From assembly GCF_900143085.1 (NCBI RefSeq), contig NZ_FRCZ01000001.1:310001-374000 (forward strand): DNA of 64,000 nt. The letters are read 5' to 3'. A model generated the notes under the pieces. That model was not told where the DNA came from. It worked only from the letters and a program-made list of their open reading frames with translations, and ran no database searches. The translations under genes and the position numbers were made by a program. How positions within the stretch are numbered: the stretch's first letter is position 1; each line of letters starts with the position of its first letter. This document shows positions 46,238-55,459 of this stretch, in pieces. This DNA comes from Gracilibacillus kekensis. GTDB lineage: Bacteria > Bacillota > Bacilli > Bacillales > Amphibacillaceae.

Positions 46238-46567
46238 TTATACGGAATCCTCCTCTGAATCTGATAACTTTAAACCAATCACACCTACCAACAGAAGTGA
46301 AATAAGTCCTAGTTTAGCCATACTTATGTCTTCTTGAAAAAATAATAGACCAGAAATAACGGTCCCAGCAGTCCCAAGTCCAACAAATACAGCATAAACC
46401 GTACTAACTGAGAGATTTTCACCAGCCATTATAAGAAAATAAAAACTAATAAATATAGCTATTACCGTCCCAATCCACTCTAGTGGTTGGTCTGCATGTT
46501 TTAAGCCAATGACCCATAAAACCTCAAAAAATGCCGCTACTATAATTTTGATCCATTCTTTTAACAT
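46238..46567 (-). CDS. ykkC: SMR-family guanidinium exporter subunit (YkkC-like)
   Basis: SMR protein of 109 residues with four membrane helices and E15 in TM1 (AAFFEVLWVIGLKHA). The frame starts at ATG 46573, but that codon touches the RBS; ATG 46567 is 7 nt from AAGGAG and is preferred. It lies directly below the guanidine-I riboswitch terminator and directly above the second SMR gene, forming a riboswitch-controlled exporter pair. Confidence 0.9.
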   Translation of the reverse strand: MLKEWIKIIVAAFFEVLWVIGLKHADQPLEWIGTVIAIFISFYFLIMAGENLSVSTVYAVFVGLGTAGTVISGLLFFQEDISMAKLGLISLLLVGVIGLKLSDSEEDSV

Positions 46568-46591
46568 GAACATTCTCCTTTCTTACAAATA

Positions 46592-46702
46592 AAAAAGCCT
46601 AAGAGAAAATTAGATTCTCCCAGGCTTTTGTCCCTCCGTGTCACAGCAATACTGTGAGTTTTCTCTCGGACCAGACCAACTTGCTGTTGCGGAACCCTAG
46701 AA
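46592..46702 (-). ncRNA. Guanidine-I (ykkC) riboswitch
   Basis: On the minus strand the conserved ykkC boxes appear in order: CTAGGGTTCCG (46690-46700), GGTCCGAGAGAAAA and ACACGGAGGGACAAAAGCC. The expression platform is the terminator AAGCCTGGGAGA / TTCTCTTAGGCTTTTTT, which shares AAAGCC with the aptamer. Guanidine binding would favour antitermination and turn on the SMR pair. The TAG inside CTAGGG is also the stop codon of the upstream pectinase gene. Confidence 0.95.
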
Positions 46703-49700
46703 AACTTTTTTATTTCGTCTATTAACAGTATACCAAATTAAACTTCCAAGTAAAATCAATATTACACTCGATAACAACCAGTTGAATATATTTGTTGACG
46801 TATCAGGTAACTTCGTATTATCTTCATTTAGTTGTTGTTGCTCTGTACCTTCTTCCATCTGCTTTTCTGCTAAGACTCCATAAGTGGAAAAGTGATTTAC
46901 AGTAGTAGTAATAACACCATCCTTCACTTCTCCATCCATCCGCTCCCAACTGTTTGTTGCTTCATTATAATAGTAAATGGCAACATCTTCTGGATTAAAA
47001 TCAGCTTGATTATATGACAATATTAATTGATATTCACCTGTATAATCTTCGTAGCCTTGAGGAAATGTGAAGTCAAAAGTGTATACATCCCCAGCTACGA
47101 TTAAACCATCTAAGTTTACTGGATTTGCCTTTTTTATTATTAAAGTCGTTCCTTCGGGAAGGTCTTCAGGTAATATCACTTTTGAATTTGAATTTTTGAT
47201 ATTAATCTCCATGTTCGCGGATACTTTTACTTTTTTATCTATAGATACTTCTTGTTTATCACCATTTGGTGTTGGCTTTTCAGTGTCCTTGTCCTCTTCA
47301 TCTTGTTCTTCTTCCTTATCCTGATCTGGAGTTTCTTCACCAGGTTCTTCTGGCTCCTCTTCAGGATTCTCTCCTGGATTTTCATCCTCTGACTCTTCAC
47401 CCTCATCTGGTTCCTCTTCATCTGGATCAATTGTATAAGGATCCCAACCTTTTAATACATTTTGAACCGTCCAATCCGCAGCTTCTTCATCTGACAACTG
47501 GAGACGGGACGCATTAATGACGGCACCAGGTCCTTCGTTCTCATACTCATATAACCTTGCTTCTTCAGGTTGTAATCCGCTCATAGAAGTCCAGCCTTCT
47601 TCTTTAATATGCGCTCCTAGTTCACTTTCCATAATTACGACACTGCCTCTGGCATTTGGATTACCTCCAGCAGGCCATGGCCTCCCCAAATAAACCGTTC
47701 CATCAGACGCATCACTAGTAAATGTACTATCTTTGATTAACATACCGTATTGCTCTGACAATAAGGTACTAGCCGCTGTGATGTATCCATTATTTGAATC
47801 TGATCCTCGATCCAATGAGTGAATAATCGAATCTTCAACGACGATACTTGCACCACCAAAAATAAAATCAACGTCCCCTTCAATATAAACATCACGATAA
47901 TATTGAGTACCAGAATGGGTATACAAAGTATCCTGATTCCCAATAAAACGAATATTTTTGAAGTATTGCCTATCTCCACTCGCATAGACTGCCACTGCTT
48001 GCTTACCTTCCACATCCATCGACTCATCGAAAGAATTCTCCAGTGTGAGATTTTCGATTTTTAGATCATCTGCCCGTAAATATACGCTTGCGCTTCCACT
48101 TGTACCTAAAGTTCCACCAACACCATTATCTCTTCCAGCATAATTATCGTACGTGATAACAGTTGTTGTCTCATCTTCACCAATTAGCGTAATAAATGGT
48201 TTATTCGCTGGTACAGTAACCACTTCTTTATAGGTACCTTCTTTTATTAAAATGGTGACAGGATGTTTGTTGTTGTCTGGAACCGCATTTATTGCTGCTT
48301 GAACAGTTTCATAATCACCTGAACCATCTTTCGCTACAATTATATTGCTTTCAATTTGTTCCATTTGCTTCGTCTGTCCTTCTAACACTTTCACTTGATC
48401 TTCGGTTAATGTTTTGCCGTTTACGTCTACAGATTCGTTACCAATTACACGAACAAATACTTTATCTTCATAGTTACCTGTTGTCTGTGCAATTTCTAGT
48501 AACTGTGTTGCCCAATGCCCACCCCACGAATAACCATTTCGTCTTTCTTCTTCAATTTCCATGATGTCGTGTTTAATCACACCATCTCGACCAGAAAAAA
48601 TCGGTTTGTTCGTGCCAATTTCATAGAAACGATACCAGGCAGTAGAATTCTCATCCTCTACAAAGTATTCATTATTAGGATCACCACTCACATATCTGAT
48701 TCCTTCCAGTTTCACTTCATCCAACCATTCCAGTCCTGCCAAAACTGCTTGTTCAATTTCTTCTGTTTGTGGTTGGGTCATCAAATATCGTATAATCCCA
48801 ACTGACTCCTGTCCTGAGATAGAAGGATGTTCATAACTTCGTGCTCCTCTTGGTTCATACGTATATGGATCATGCTGAGCACACCAAGCAGTTAGCTCAC
48901 CATCGACTTCAATTTGTGCCTCTAGAATATAATCTACGGCATGATCTATAGAAGCTTTTGTTTTTATAACATCCGCTTCACTTATTAAGTCATCATTGAA
49001 TGGATATCGTTGCTCTGCTACAAGTTCCATTAGTTCTAACACATTAATCATTGCTTCATCATTAAAAGTGACGTAATCAGAGTAATTTCCTCTTCTAGGA
49101 TATACTTGTGCAAACCCGCCTGTATCATATTGAAGGTCAAACAAAAATTCTAAACCTTTCTCCACACTATCTTTGTACTTAGGTTCCTTTGTTTCCTGGT
49201 ACACTTGCGCAATATATAACAATTCAGAAATAGTCGCATCATTATCAATCGTACCTAATTCTTCACCATCTTCTACCCATTCAGAACGCGATTCTTCGCC
49301 ATCCCATGGACGTGTATAGATATGGGACCAATTTTTTGTCCACCCGCCATGCTCCATTTGCCAAGTCAACAAGTTATCCGCTTCTTCGATCGCTGTATCT
49401 AGATCTCCTGAAAACCTTGTTTCCTCAGTTTCTAACGGATATTCCGCATACTCATTCCATTGATCCTGACTATGCATGACAATTACCGTCTGTCCAAAAC
49501 GGTTCGTTGCTTTAGCTGCTTTGTCTATTCTTAAATTTTGAAAGCCTGGTGACAATAATTCCAATTTTCGAGTAGGTACTACTACATCCAAGTCCGAATA
49601 GGAAAATTCATTGAAAGTACCGTTAAGTGTAACTACTAACACATTATTGGATATCGCATGTGCGCCTGCTATATCTACAGAATCTTGTTCACTATCTACA

Positions 49701-52225
49701 GTAGTTATTAGTTCTTTTGCTTCTCCCCATGTCAAGGCTAGTTCAGAAGATCTTTCATACTGTTCTCCTGTCACTTCTTTCATAACCTGAATGGCTTCGT
49801 TCCATGTAATTGATTCTTCAGGATAAATATTGCCATTTTCCACAAGATCATCTGCATAACCTAGTTCTTTAGTTGTTTCTAAAACATAGGTATACCATTC
49901 TGCACTAGAGGTCTCCCAAATATCTTCGCTGTTACTGGATACTTTAAATTCTTCTTCATGCACTATCCCTAAGGCTTGATTGACCAAGGCGAAAAATGCA
50001 AGTCGCGAAATCGATTCTTCTTCATCTGGCAGAGTATCGACAACAATACCAAGCTCTTTCATTTTTTTCAGTAAGACACCACCTGCTACCTCTTCTACTT
50101 CTGTCTCCTCAACGTCAATCGGTCCTTGATCATCGGAAGAAGAGGTGTTATGGACACGTAAATGATCAATATTAGCACCACCACTTGGTCCTACTCCGGT
50201 CGCACGAATTTTATTCTCTCCTGTTTGAAGTTCCGCCGTCATGGTTGTATATTGCCATCCTGCCCAATCACCAGTTGGATTAAATTCCAATTCCGCTTCC
50301 ACCACATCGTCATTTACTTTAATTTCTGCAGGACGCTCGTCTGTTCCACCGTGTCCATATCTAAAATCTAATGTATACGTTCCTTCAACCGGAACATCAA
50401 CTGTCCATTCTACCCAACTACCAGGTGCGTTTGGGGCATAATCAATAAATCCGGTTCCAGTAAAGCCGGCATGTTTATTATCGATAATGACCGTCTCTGG
50501 TTCCAGTTCTGCTTCTTCCGCTTCAAAAATTTGATCAAACTCGATATATACTTTTAAATGATCAATATTTGCGCCACCACTTGGTCCTACCCCGGTCGCA
50601 CGAATTACATTTTCTCCTTTGGTTAAGGTTACTTTTGTCGAAGTATATTCCCAGGTTGCCCAACCTCCAGTAGGATCAAATGGTAATTCTTCTATTACTT
50701 CGTCATTCACAAGAATTTCAGCAGGTCGTAAATCGGTACCTCCATGCGCATAGCGAAAATCTAATGTATACTCTCCATCTACTGGCACATCTACAATCCA
50801 CTCGACCCACCCACCAGGCGCATTTGGTTTATAATCAACAAAACCATTACCTGTAAATCCAGCATGCTGATTATCAATAATAGCATCACTTATCTCCGCA
50901 TTTTCTGCCTCATAAATTACTCCTGTTCCATCCTCGACAGGTTCTGTTGGCGGTTCCACCGGGTCTGTAGGTTCGTCTTCAGGTAATTGACCGGTTATTT
51001 TTATATCATCCAAATAATGACCTTTCATTCCACTATTTGGAGTAAAAGATTCGATGAAATTCACTTTTGTTCCTGATTGAATTAATGCTGCTTCTTCTAA
51101 CTTTAACTCATCGTCAATATACACATTAGCAGATTGCTGATCTAAATCTATTTCTACTTTTATTTGATACCATCTTTCTTCCTCTAATTCTATTAAAGGT
51201 TCATAATGATCACCTGTTCGATAGGTGATATGATTATCTTTTGTTTCGATAATTACGGGTGTCGCATCACCTTTTACTCTCATTACTTTTGTAGAGCTCG
51301 TATAGCTTGGTTGCATAAACTTCATCTCTGCAGTAACAACACCTTCTACATCTTCAAAATTTTTACTTAAAATAACATTTGTATCATCACTTGTATCATT
51401 TAAGAAAACACTTTTATTTTCTGAAGATGGGACTTCTTTTACCCTTACAGTACCTCCTCCTTCTGAAACCGTAACACTTGAAGGTACTTCATCAACGACC
51501 TCTTCATTAAAATCTGTTTCGAATACAGTAGTTCCTACAGGAGGTGTTTCTACTTCCACTTCCTCCATATGTGAAATGCGAATGTCATCCAAATAATGTC
51601 CTAACGCTTTACTACCGGGGGTAAATGATTCAAAAAAGTTGATTTGAGAAGCATCTTCGTAAAGGTTAGCACCTTCAATTTTTAGTTCTCCATCAATATA
51701 AATATTTACCGTTTTTTCTTCTAAATTAACTTCCGCTTTAATGTTATACCATTGTCCTTCTTCTACCTCTACTAGGTTTTCATACGAATCATCACTGTTT
51801 CTGTAAGCTATGAACCCATCTTTTGTTTCAAGAATAACAGAAGTACCATCACCTTTGAGGCGCATTATTTTGGTAGAGCTTGTATAGCTTGGTTGCATAA
51901 ACTTCATTTCAATAGTGACCTGGTTCGTTAATTCTTCAAAACTTCTAGATACTTGAACATCGTCAGTCTCACTTGTATCTTCTAAATAAACACTTTTATT
52001 TACTACATCTGGAGTTTCTGCAATTGTTACAGTTCCACCCTCTTCTGAAACATCTAAATTATTAGGTATTTGGTCTGTCGTATGATCATTAAAATTCTCT
52101 TCAAAAATAACAACGTTGTTAAAATTAGGATCAGCTTTAACTAATGTAAGTGGCATCGATGAAAATACAGTTGTCAATGTAAGCATAAAAATAATAAACA
52201 AATAACTGATTCGTTTTAACTTCAT
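46697..52225 (-). CDS. Cell-wall-anchored PL10 pectate lyase - CE8 pectin methylesterase fusion
   Basis: Secreted protein of 1,842 residues. Order: signal peptide (1-31); two tandem laminin-G-like domains (about 40-220 and 235-410); two CBM35/CBM6-like modules (about 436-560 and 565-690, each starting with an EAE motif); a degenerate SLH-like region (about 712-842); PL10 pectate lyase (about 937-1250, with NDATISELLYIAQVY and FNDEAMINVLELM); CE8 pectin methylesterase (about 1294-1596, with QDTLY near 1431, VDFIFGGA near 1455 and YLGRPW near 1512); a Glu/Pro/Asp-rich linker; a small beta domain; and the LPDTS sorting signal (about 1806) with membrane helix and RRNKK tail. The esterase would remove methyl groups so the lyase can cleave. 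The AraC regulator upstream is 63 nt away. Its stop codon lies inside the next riboswitch. Confidence 0.93.
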   Translation of the reverse strand: MKLKRISYLFIIFMLTLTTVFSSMPLTLVKADPNFNNVVIFEENFNDHTTDQIPNNLDVSEEGGTVTIAETPDVVNKSVYLEDTSETDDVQVSRSFEELTNQVTIEMKFMQPSYTSSTKIMRLKGDGTSVILETKDGFIAYRNSDDSYENLVEVEEGQWYNIKAEVNLEEKTVNIYIDGELKIEGANLYEDASQINFFESFTPGSKALGHYLDDIRISHMEEVEVETPPVGTTVFETDFNEEVVDEVPSSVTVSEGGGTVRVKEVPSSENKSVFLNDTSDDTNVILSKNFEDVEGVVTAEMKFMQPSYTSSTKVMRVKGDATPVIIETKDNHITYRTGDHYEPLIELEEERWYQIKVEIDLDQQSANVYIDDELKLEEAALIQSGTKVNFIESFTPNSGMKGHYLDDIKITGQLPEDEPTDPVEPPTEPVEDGTGVIYEAENAEISDAIIDNQHAGFTGNGFVDYKPNAPGGWVEWIVDVPVDGEYTLDFRYAHGGTDLRPAEILVNDEVIEELPFDPTGGWATWEYTSTKVTLTKGENVIRATGVGPSGGANIDHLKVYIEFDQIFEAEEAELEPETVIIDNKHAGFTGTGFIDYAPNAPGSWVEWTVDVPVEGTYTLDFRYGHGGTDERPAEIKVNDDVVEAELEFNPTGDWAGWQYTTMTAELQTGENKIRATGVGPSGGANIDHLRVHNTSSSDDQGPIDVEETEVEEVAGGVLLKKMKELGIVVDTLPDEEESISRLAFFALVNQALGIVHEEEFKVSSNSEDIWETSSAEWYTYVLETTKELGYADDLVENGNIYPEESITWNEAIQVMKEVTGEQYERSSELALTWGEAKELITTVDSEQDSVDIAGAHAISNNVLVVTLNGTFNEFSYSDLDVVVPTRKLELLSPGFQNLRIDKAAKATNRFGQTVIVMHSQDQWNEYAEYPLETEETRFSGDLDTAIEEADNLLTWQMEHGGWTKNWSHIYTRPWDGEESRSEWVEDGEELGTIDNDATISELLYIAQVYQETKEPKYKDSVEKGLEFLFDLQYDTGGFAQVYPRRGNYSDYVTFNDEAMINVLELMELVAEQRYPFNDDLISEADVIKTKASIDHAVDYILEAQIEVDGELTAWCAQHDPYTYEPRGARSYEHPSISGQESVGIIRYLMTQPQTEEIEQAVLAGLEWLDEVKLEGIRYVSGDPNNEYFVEDENSTAWYRFYEIGTNKPIFSGRDGVIKHDIMEIEEERRNGYSWGGHWATQLLEIAQTTGNYEDKVFVRVIGNESVDVNGKTLTEDQVKVLEGQTKQMEQIESNIIVAKDGSGDYETVQAAINAVPDNNKHPVTILIKEGTYKEVVTVPANKPFITLIGEDETTTVITYDNYAGRDNGVGGTLGTSGSASVYLRADDLKIENLTLENSFDESMDVEGKQAVAVYASGDRQYFKNIRFIGNQDTLYTHSGTQYYRDVYIEGDVDFIFGGASIVVEDSIIHSLDRGSDSNNGYITAASTLLSEQYGMLIKDSTFTSDASDGTVYLGRPWPAGGNPNARGSVVIMESELGAHIKEEGWTSMSGLQPEEARLYEYENEGPGAVINASRLQLSDEEAADWTVQNVLKGWDPYTIDPDEEEPDEGEESEDENPGENPEEEPEEPGEETPDQDKEEEQDEEDKDTEKPTPNGDKQEVSIDKKVKVSANMEINIKNSNSKVILPEDLPEGTTLIIKKANPVNLDGLIVAGDVYTFDFTFPQGYEDYTGEYQLILSYNQADFNPEDVAIYYYNEATNSWERMDGEVKDGVITTTVNHFSTYGVLAEKQMEEGTEQQQLNEDNTKLPDTSTNIFNWLLSSVILILLGSLIWYTVNRRNKKVF
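46727..46735 (-). promoter_or_regulatory. Extended -10 promoter for the riboswitch, inside the pectinase gene
   Basis: On the minus strand TGGTATACT is an extended -10 (TGn plus TATACT). It would start transcription near 46720, about 20 nt before the first conserved riboswitch box, within the codons for the membrane anchor of the pectinase. No good -35 is seen, as is usual with an extended -10. Confidence 0.5.
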
Positions 52226-52288
52226 ATATTCTCGTCCTCTCTGAATTTAATTAGGCTTCCTCCGACATAAAACTAACTTTTCATTTTT

Positions 52289-53173
52289 TTATAAAAACCA
52301 CTCCCTACGTTTTTCTTCACGGTATTGCTTTGGGGTTATTTGAAGATATTGCTTAAAACACCTAATAAAATTGGATGAGGTTGAAAAACCGATTTTAGCC
52401 GCAATGTCAGTGACTGGCATATTCGTTTCAACCAGTAGTTTCTTTGCCTCGTACATTCTTCTTTCTAAAATGTATTGATGTATCGTTAGACCAAATTCCT
52501 TTTTGAAAAAATGACACAAATAGTATTTATTGAAATGTAATTTGTCAGCTAGTTCATTTAATTGCCAGGACGTGTCCCAAACTAAATTTATTTCTCTTAA
52601 AATCCTTTCTTGCAATCTTATTTCATTACATTTCGCGGTAATTTCTGATGAGTGATCATATGTAGTGTGTACTTCTCTTCCTAAGAAAAGCAACAATTCT
52701 GTTAGATAGAGGTTTAAGGCATTTTTTTGTTGCCATTTATGTTGATTCATGTCTTCTTTTAATAATTGATGAATAATATGATGAAATGTCTCATCATGCC
52801 ATTGTCTTTTTAGATGTAATAAACGATGAGGGAAATTAGAATGATCTAACAGCTGTTTAAAGGCCGTAAAAATAGGTTGCTCCAAGGGATAAAAAGCATC
52901 GGTGAACATAATCATCACACGGTCATATGGAGTCTCCTCCAGCAAACGAACACGATGAAATGCAGAACTGCGAAAAAATAAAACATCGTCTTTCCTTAAA
53001 TGATAAACCTTTTCTTCAAAAATGAATTTCGCCTCTCCATTCCTTACCCATACGATTTCATAACCAGGATGTGCATGAAAATCCCTTATTGTTTTGTTAT
53101 CATTCTTGTGTTGGATGGTGAAGTCAGGAACATCTACTTGCTGTCTTTTTTTATTTATCTTCTGAACCAACAT
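52289..53173 (-). CDS. AraC-family regulator, probable pectin operon activator
   Basis: Regulator of 294 residues. The N-terminal cupin sensor (DFHAHPGYEIVWVRNGEAKF) is followed by two AraC helix-turn-helix motifs near the C-terminus (LNELADKLHFNKYYLCHFFK and VTDIAAKIGFSTSSNFIRCF). It lies directly upstream of and on the same strand as the pectinase gene, 63 nt apart, so it may be co-transcribed with it and activate it in response to a pectin fragment. A cre-like box precedes its start. Confidence 0.88.
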   Translation of the reverse strand: MLVQKINKKRQQVDVPDFTIQHKNDNKTIRDFHAHPGYEIVWVRNGEAKFIFEEKVYHLRKDDVLFFRSSAFHRVRLLEETPYDRVMIMFTDAFYPLEQPIFTAFKQLLDHSNFPHRLLHLKRQWHDETFHHIIHQLLKEDMNQHKWQQKNALNLYLTELLLFLGREVHTTYDHSSEITAKCNEIRLQERILREINLVWDTSWQLNELADKLHFNKYYLCHFFKKEFGLTIHQYILERRMYEAKKLLVETNMPVTDIAAKIGFSTSSNFIRCFKQYLQITPKQYREEKRREWFL

Positions 53174-53197
53174 TGTACCACCTTCCTATCACACTTT

Positions 53198-53211
53198 AGT
53201 AAACGTTTTCA
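53198..53211. promoter_or_regulatory. cre-like box upstream of the pectin AraC gene
   Basis: AGTAAACGTTTTCA matches the cre consensus at 13 of 14 positions (TGAAAACGTTTACT on the minus strand). It lies 25-38 nt before the AraC start and would put the pectin genes under CcpA. Confidence 0.55.
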
Positions 53212-53301
53212 TTTTTGATTATATCATAATATTTTCATAGACTAATATCTATTTATTGGCGAAATAATATTCCTGTATTGCTATTCCTCCAATAATTAGA
53301 A

Positions 53302-53330
53302 AAGTCCAAACGCCTAAAACGTTTGGACTT
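53302..53330 (-). terminator. Terminator of the ydbS-ydbT operon
   Basis: AAGTCCAAACG pairs perfectly with CGTTTGGACTT around a 7-nt loop, just after ydbT. The stem core is shared with the terminators at 31.86 and 59.55 kb. Confidence 0.8.
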
Positions 53331-53349
53331 GAAAAAGCTTCTATGACCA

Positions 53350-54828
53350 TCAATTCATTTCCTTATTTCGTTCTTGATACCATTGTTGATAAAAACGGGC
53401 CACAGTAACGGGGACGTCTACGATAGTTTCGATCTGAACAGGTGTTGAACGATTCATCATTTGCAGAGTAGTAGCACCAAATATCTTTTGTAACAGAGAT
53501 TGAGAGGTTGAAATTTCTATTACTCTCTGTCTTTTAGTAACAAACATTTGAGTCGTCAAACCACCTTGCCACCATTGAACTTGATCCTCATCAATCCTGT
53601 ATTTCGTATGCACGTAATCCAATGTACGCTGAAGGACAATGATCCCCAATAAAACGAGTGAATATATCCACCAAGTAATATCGAGATCAAAAGGCTTTGG
53701 TTTGAAATAGAAAAGAAGTCCCGTAGCTATCAACCATACATAGCTCGGACGTAATAACTTTACAAACAGAGCTTTTCTAGGTAACCTGCTCATCTTCGTT
53801 TTTAATTGATATTCAGGCAACAACTGCTCAATTAAGGCATATGCTTGGGAAATCGGTAAAAATGGGTAAAGCGAATTAACATTTACACTATCATCATTTG
53901 CACCTGGACTTGCCGAACTTATCAATGTTACTTCAGTCAATCCAAATAATCGTTTCATGAAAGTTTGTCTCATTTGTAGTCCTTGGACTTTTCGTTTTTC
54001 GATTGCAAAATTACTTTCACTTAGAATACCTCTATCAATATAAATATATCGTTCATTGGAAGAAATTTTATATTTCCCGAAACGTGTGAAAGTTCTGATT
54101 ACACCAAATGATACCGCGATAATCACTGCGATTACACTTAATAAAAAGATTAACCATTTACTTTGAAAAAAACTCTCAGCAAAACCTTCCAGCTTTGGAA
54201 GAAAGGGTTCCACGTAATCATATAACCCTGCTGTTATAGGAATAATTGCCAAAAAACTTAGAGATGTAAAACTTGCTTTCCACAACTCACGCTTGGTTGG
54301 TTCAAAGTGAATGATTTTACCTTCATTTTTTGCCTTAACTGACTCCACTTTGTCTTCTAATTCAAATTTATTTTCTGTCTCTTCCAGATCGTCTGCCTCA
54401 CCCTTCTGAACAAGATCTGTTAAGAAAGCCGCATGTTTCTTTGTCACTACATCAAATTTAATAGTATCATCAGCCCCATCCATTGCTGTTTCAAAAGAGA
54501 CCGAAGTAAAGCGAAGTATTTTATGGAAGAGGGTTGTTTGCCTTGTCACATTTTGAATTTTATTGAAAGGAATCGTACTGAAATTTCTGACAAAGACCCC
54601 TTTTTTAAGATGAAAAGCCTGCTTATCCCATTGATAGGTTTCTTTCCACCAACTAACTGTTATGTAAAGAATTCGTAAAATAATGAAAACAATAAAAGCA
54701 TATCGACCATATTCATAGAGCCAGAAATCTGATCGACCCTGAATTACATACAAAATAATGATAATAAAAAAACTATTTTTTATAAGTTGATATAATTTAA
54801 AAAATATCGTTAACGGATGGTACCTCAT
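53350..54828 (-). CDS. ydbT: PH-domain membrane protein YdbT
   Basis: Membrane protein of 492 residues with repeated bacterial PH (bPH_2) domains between membrane helices. It shows FHLKKGVFVRNFSTIPFNKI, RYIYIDRGILSESNFAIEKR and KYRIDEDQVQWWQGGLTTQM, one per PH unit. Bacillus YdbT has the same length; with YdbS it gives resistance to some antimicrobial peptides. The ATG overlaps the ydbS stop by one base. It is second in the pair and has its own terminator. Confidence 0.88.
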   Translation of the reverse strand: MRYHPLTIFFKLYQLIKNSFFIIIILYVIQGRSDFWLYEYGRYAFIVFIILRILYITVSWWKETYQWDKQAFHLKKGVFVRNFSTIPFNKIQNVTRQTTLFHKILRFTSVSFETAMDGADDTIKFDVVTKKHAAFLTDLVQKGEADDLEETENKFELEDKVESVKAKNEGKIIHFEPTKRELWKASFTSLSFLAIIPITAGLYDYVEPFLPKLEGFAESFFQSKWLIFLLSVIAVIIAVSFGVIRTFTRFGKYKISSNERYIYIDRGILSESNFAIEKRKVQGLQMRQTFMKRLFGLTEVTLISSASPGANDDSVNVNSLYPFLPISQAYALIEQLLPEYQLKTKMSRLPRKALFVKLLRPSYVWLIATGLLFYFKPKPFDLDITWWIYSLVLLGIIVLQRTLDYVHTKYRIDEDQVQWWQGGLTTQMFVTKRQRVIEISTSQSLLQKIFGATTLQMMNRSTPVQIETIVDVPVTVARFYQQWYQERNKEMN

Positions 54829-55316
54829 TATTCATCTACTTCCTTTAACTTTGCTGAAATTGCAATCTTTTCTCTTACTTCCAGAGCAACCGGCTCATCT
54901 AATGCAGGAATCTCATGAGAGGATCCCATCGTTTCTACTTTTATTGTTCGCAAATGGTATTTCCTCAAGATCGGACCTTGACTGGTGGATACGGATTGAA
55001 TCTTGGTCATAGGAACCGTCACCCATTCCCTTTTGAGAACACCATATGTTAACTGCAGATAATCCTCATCTATTTGATAACTCCAGCTTCTATATAAATA
55101 CTTCGGTTCTATGAAAGCCCATATTGTTCCTAATACAGTAAAAACGATTAAACCATATAGGATCCAGCCAATCCAAACCGGCCATTCAAAATATACATCA
55201 GCTCCTAATAAGATAGCTAACACAATAAAACCAATTATATTGCCAATCGTTTCTGAAATTATTCTCACTTTTGGCATATCAGCAGCTAATTTGTGCTCTA
55301 ATTTTATATCATTCAT
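54828..55316 (-). CDS. ydbS: PH-domain membrane protein YdbS
   Basis: Protein of 162 residues with two membrane helices (about residues 20-65) and one bPH_2 domain (SYQIDEDYLQLTYGVLKREW, VPMTKIQSVSTSQG). Start ATG 55316 is 9 nt from the RBS AGAGG, while the in-frame ATG 55325 touches it. It is coupled to ydbT by a one-base overlap, as in Bacillus. Confidence 0.88.
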   Translation of the reverse strand: MNDIKLEHKLAADMPKVRIISETIGNIIGFIVLAILLGADVYFEWPVWIGWILYGLIVFTVLGTIWAFIEPKYLYRSWSYQIDEDYLQLTYGVLKREWVTVPMTKIQSVSTSQGPILRKYHLRTIKVETMGSSHEIPALDEPVALEVREKIAISAKLKEVDE

Positions 55317-55459
55317 GTACAACATCCTCTATTTTTCTTGATCTTTATTTTAATATACAAAACTTTCATATCTATTTCAATATATTTTTATTGTTTTTCG
55401 ATAAAAATATATTGTATAATAAAGTGAACCTATAAAAAATGAAATATGAGGTGAATGAA

